Shown here: positions 32,937-33,852 of the stretch, in pieces
Layout of the letters: each line of letters starts with the position of its first letter
How positions within the stretch are numbered: position 1 is the first letter of the stretch
Origin: Candidatus Buchananbacteria bacterium
Lineage (GTDB): Bacteria > Patescibacteriota > Patescibacteriia > 2-01-FULL-39-33
Direction of reading: 5' to 3'
Length of the DNA: 33,852 nt
Assembly (NCBI GenBank): GCA_903888345.1
Contig: CAISTG010000003.1
Location: 1 to 33,852 of the forward strand
The notes under the pieces: generated by a model
What the model saw: the letters and a program-made list of their open reading frames with translations, nothing else
The model's database searches: none
Told to the model about the DNA's origin: nothing
Translations under genes and position numbers: made by a program

Positions 32937-33515
32937 TTAGCTGGTGGCAGAAGCCAGCGGTAGTGGTAACATCATAGAGATGTTATAGATCATCTTTTCA
33001 GCCAGTGCTCTCTCGCCAAAAGATCTCTCAACTCCGACTGCAACTATTTTGCCCTCTCCGCTTTCATCGGCAGCCAGGACACGAAAGTCGCAAGCCAACA
33101 GTTCAGAATCAGTTCTGGTGATGAAGACACCGACTAAGCCCAATGTTCCATCTTTGAGTGGCGCGGTATTGTTAGCGGCGAGTAGAGCGCCGGTTGCTTC
33201 ATCGGTAAGCTTGACCGTAATCCCATATTTCAGAAACTCGCCAATGAGGTTGGTTTCAAAACATGTTCTGCGGCCGTCACTCTTGCGGATGTAGACGTAA
33301 AACTTTTGCTGTTGCAGGTTTTTTAGGCGCCGTTCTTTGCGCTCTCCTTCGGCCAACATTGTAGCCTGCGCAATTTTGTTCATTAGATATGAATTCTCTG
33401 CTTCTTGTTTGCGCTTGGCTTTGGTGGCAGGCCAATAGAAAAATATAATGTAGAAGGTAATGCCAAGAATCATTGTACTAAGCAAAAACCAGCCCAACAT
33501 TGTTCCACTAAACAT
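32937..33515 (-). CDS. Single-pass membrane protein of unknown function
   Basis: The 192-aa product starts at ATG 33515, which has an AAGGAG site 9 nt upstream. The ORF track begins at GTG 33563, which has no ribosome site, so the first 16 residues there are probably leader RNA. One transmembrane helix lies near the N-terminus ('GWFLLSTMILGITFYIIFFYW'). A charged, probably coiled-coil stretch follows ('KAKRKQEAENSYLMNKIAQA' to 'ERKERRLKNLQQQ'), then a C-terminal alpha/beta domain with 'KFYVYIRKSDGRRTCFETN', 'GLVGVFITRTDSELLACDFRVL' and 'KIVAVGVERSFGE'. No family is recognised. It has a strong promoter, an unusually long structured leader and its own terminator. Confidence 0.75.
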   Translation of the reverse strand: MFSGTMLGWFLLSTMILGITFYIIFFYWPATKAKRKQEAENSYLMNKIAQATMLAEGERKERRLKNLQQQKFYVYIRKSDGRRTCFETNLIGEFLKYGITVKLTDEATGALLAANNTAPLKDGTLGLVGVFITRTDSELLACDFRVLAADESGEGKIVAVGVERSFGERALAEKMIYNISMMLPLPLASATS

Positions 33516-33674
33516 AAGCCTCGACTCCTTTTTTCCTATCCGATGCGAGAAATCTTCGTTCACTTAAAGTGAAGAGTTTTCTAGTTCAGATATGGATTCA
33601 GGCGCACTTTTTACAAAGTGCAGTTGCCATGATACTCGCATGGCCGAGAACCTTGGAGACGCTCTCCAAAAGTA
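33516..33674 (-). promoter_or_regulatory. Long hairpin-rich 5' leader of the membrane protein gene
   Basis: Between the predicted transcription start (~33674) and the ATG at 33515 lie about 160 nt. On the minus strand there are three consecutive perfect hairpins: ttggaga/tctccaa (33653-33669), gccatg/catggc (33626-33644) and gcacttt/aaagtgc (33604-33621). A small palindrome (cacttaaagtg) follows near 33561-33571. No known riboswitch class is recognised. Confidence 0.5.
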
Positions 33675-33680
33675 TTCATT

Positions 33681-33709
33681 ATAATATCATAGTTTAATAT
33701 AAATGTCAA
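33681..33709 (-). promoter_or_regulatory. Promoter of the membrane protein gene
   Basis: On the minus strand TTGACA, a 17-bp spacer and TATTAT are seen, with a TG one base before the -10. It lies immediately next to the end of the putative insertion sequence. Confidence 0.75.
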
Positions 33710-33712
33710 GAA

Positions 33713-33852
33713 TGTGTACAGTTAACATCAAAGGGTGACATTTTGGTAAGATAAGGGTGACACTGTTAACTCACCTAAACTTAGCAAAATATATGCCAGG
33801 ATCAAAGCTTAGCGCCCCTCAAGAAATAAGGTTCAGATGGTATCGTCAGGTC
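33713..33852 (+). mobile_element. Left end of a putative insertion sequence (continues beyond window)
   Basis: From about 33713 (tgtgtacagttaac) the sequence carries two perfect 10-bp direct repeats (aagggtgaca at 33731-33740 and 33753-33762) 22 bp apart. Two gttaac hexamers lie around them, and an ORF start follows that reads like a transposase N-terminus. Short repeated 'gggtgaca' boxes at the ends are typical of some DDE-transposase ISs (IS481/IS21-like), where they bind the transposase. The outer boundary and any target duplication cannot be fixed from one end. Confidence 0.45.
33794..33852 (+). CDS. N-terminal fragment of a probable transposase/integrase (truncated by window edge)
   Basis: ATG 33794 opens a frame to the window end with 20 visible residues, 'MPGSKLSAPQEIRFRWYRQV'. 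It is too short for the ORF track. The '(I/L)R.RW(Y/F)' pattern after a short polar start resembles the helix-turn-helix N-terminus of IS481/IS3-type integrases in CPR genomes. This is recognition from memory of the family and rests on few residues. The direct repeats just upstream support the call. Confidence 0.4.

Noticed and set aside
33516-33563. GTG 33563 as start of the membrane protein
   Set aside because: No ribosome site precedes it; ATG 33515 has AAGGAG nine bases upstream and puts the membrane helix near the N-terminus.
1-33852. TGA recoded as glycine (Gracilibacteria/Absconditabacteria code)
   Set aside because: The giant gene ends at TGA, with no sign of a longer conserved frame beyond it, and long ORFs are open with TGA as stop.

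Overview
The window looks like a chromosomal segment of a Patescibacteria/CPR bacterium, probably Parcubacteria-like. This is inferred from content, not from a marker gene: there is no rRNA, tRNA or ribosomal-protein gene. The support is a moderately AT-rich sequence packed with very large secreted proteins built from LamG jellyrolls, GLUG repeats, InlB-like repeats, a C-terminal peptidoglycan-binding domain, cohesin and dockerin modules and a phage-tail-fibre-like chaperone of endosialidase. Small palindromic repeats of the 'gtcattccgg...' and 'gtcatcctga...' types lie between genes and inside some of them. TGA works as a stop, so there is no sign of the Gracilibacteria recoding.

Layout. 1-738: the end of a two-helix membrane protein and a small membrane-anchored protein, then a terminator. 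873-28151: a block of about 27 kb holding almost only surface or secreted proteins. In order these are a triple-LamG protein, a 1787-aa GLUG/InlB-like/PGBD protein, a convergent three-gene operon on the minus strand (dockerin protein, short cohesin-like protein, long cohesin-like protein), a 560-bp repeat-rich intergenic region, a 4304-aa protein with about 41 'GNVGIGT' repeats and a Peptidase_S74 domain, and a second triple-LamG paralogue. 28294-30082: a secreted protein on the minus strand, divergent from a TIM-barrel sugar isomerase/endonuclease-IV-like gene coupled to a tiny membrane protein. 30161-31654: a CrtI/phytoene-desaturase family FAD oxidoreductase. 31840-33515: two unrecognised minus-strand genes, each with its own consensus promoter and a near-identical terminator; the outer one has a long hairpin-rich leader. 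33713-33852: the left end of what looks like an insertion sequence, with the first 20 codons of its transposase.

How the genes may work together. The block encodes an extracellular coat or adhesion apparatus. The likely attachments are the PGBD to peptidoglycan, C-terminal membrane helices on the two cohesin-like proteins, and perhaps a dockerin-cohesin pairing that would tether the FnIII/Cys-rich protein to the membrane. LamG, GLUG and tail-fibre-like modules are candidates for carbohydrate or host-cell binding, which would suit an episymbiont, but no ligand can be read from the sequence.

The most distinctive observations are these. One palindromic repeat is inserted in frame inside another at the end of the giant gene, adding seven codons. 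A second repeat is read as coding sequence in another secreted protein. The dockerin and two membrane-anchored cohesin-like genes form a compact operon without any recognisable enzyme. The surface-protein block mostly lacks Shine-Dalgarno sequences, whereas the genes downstream of it mostly have them.
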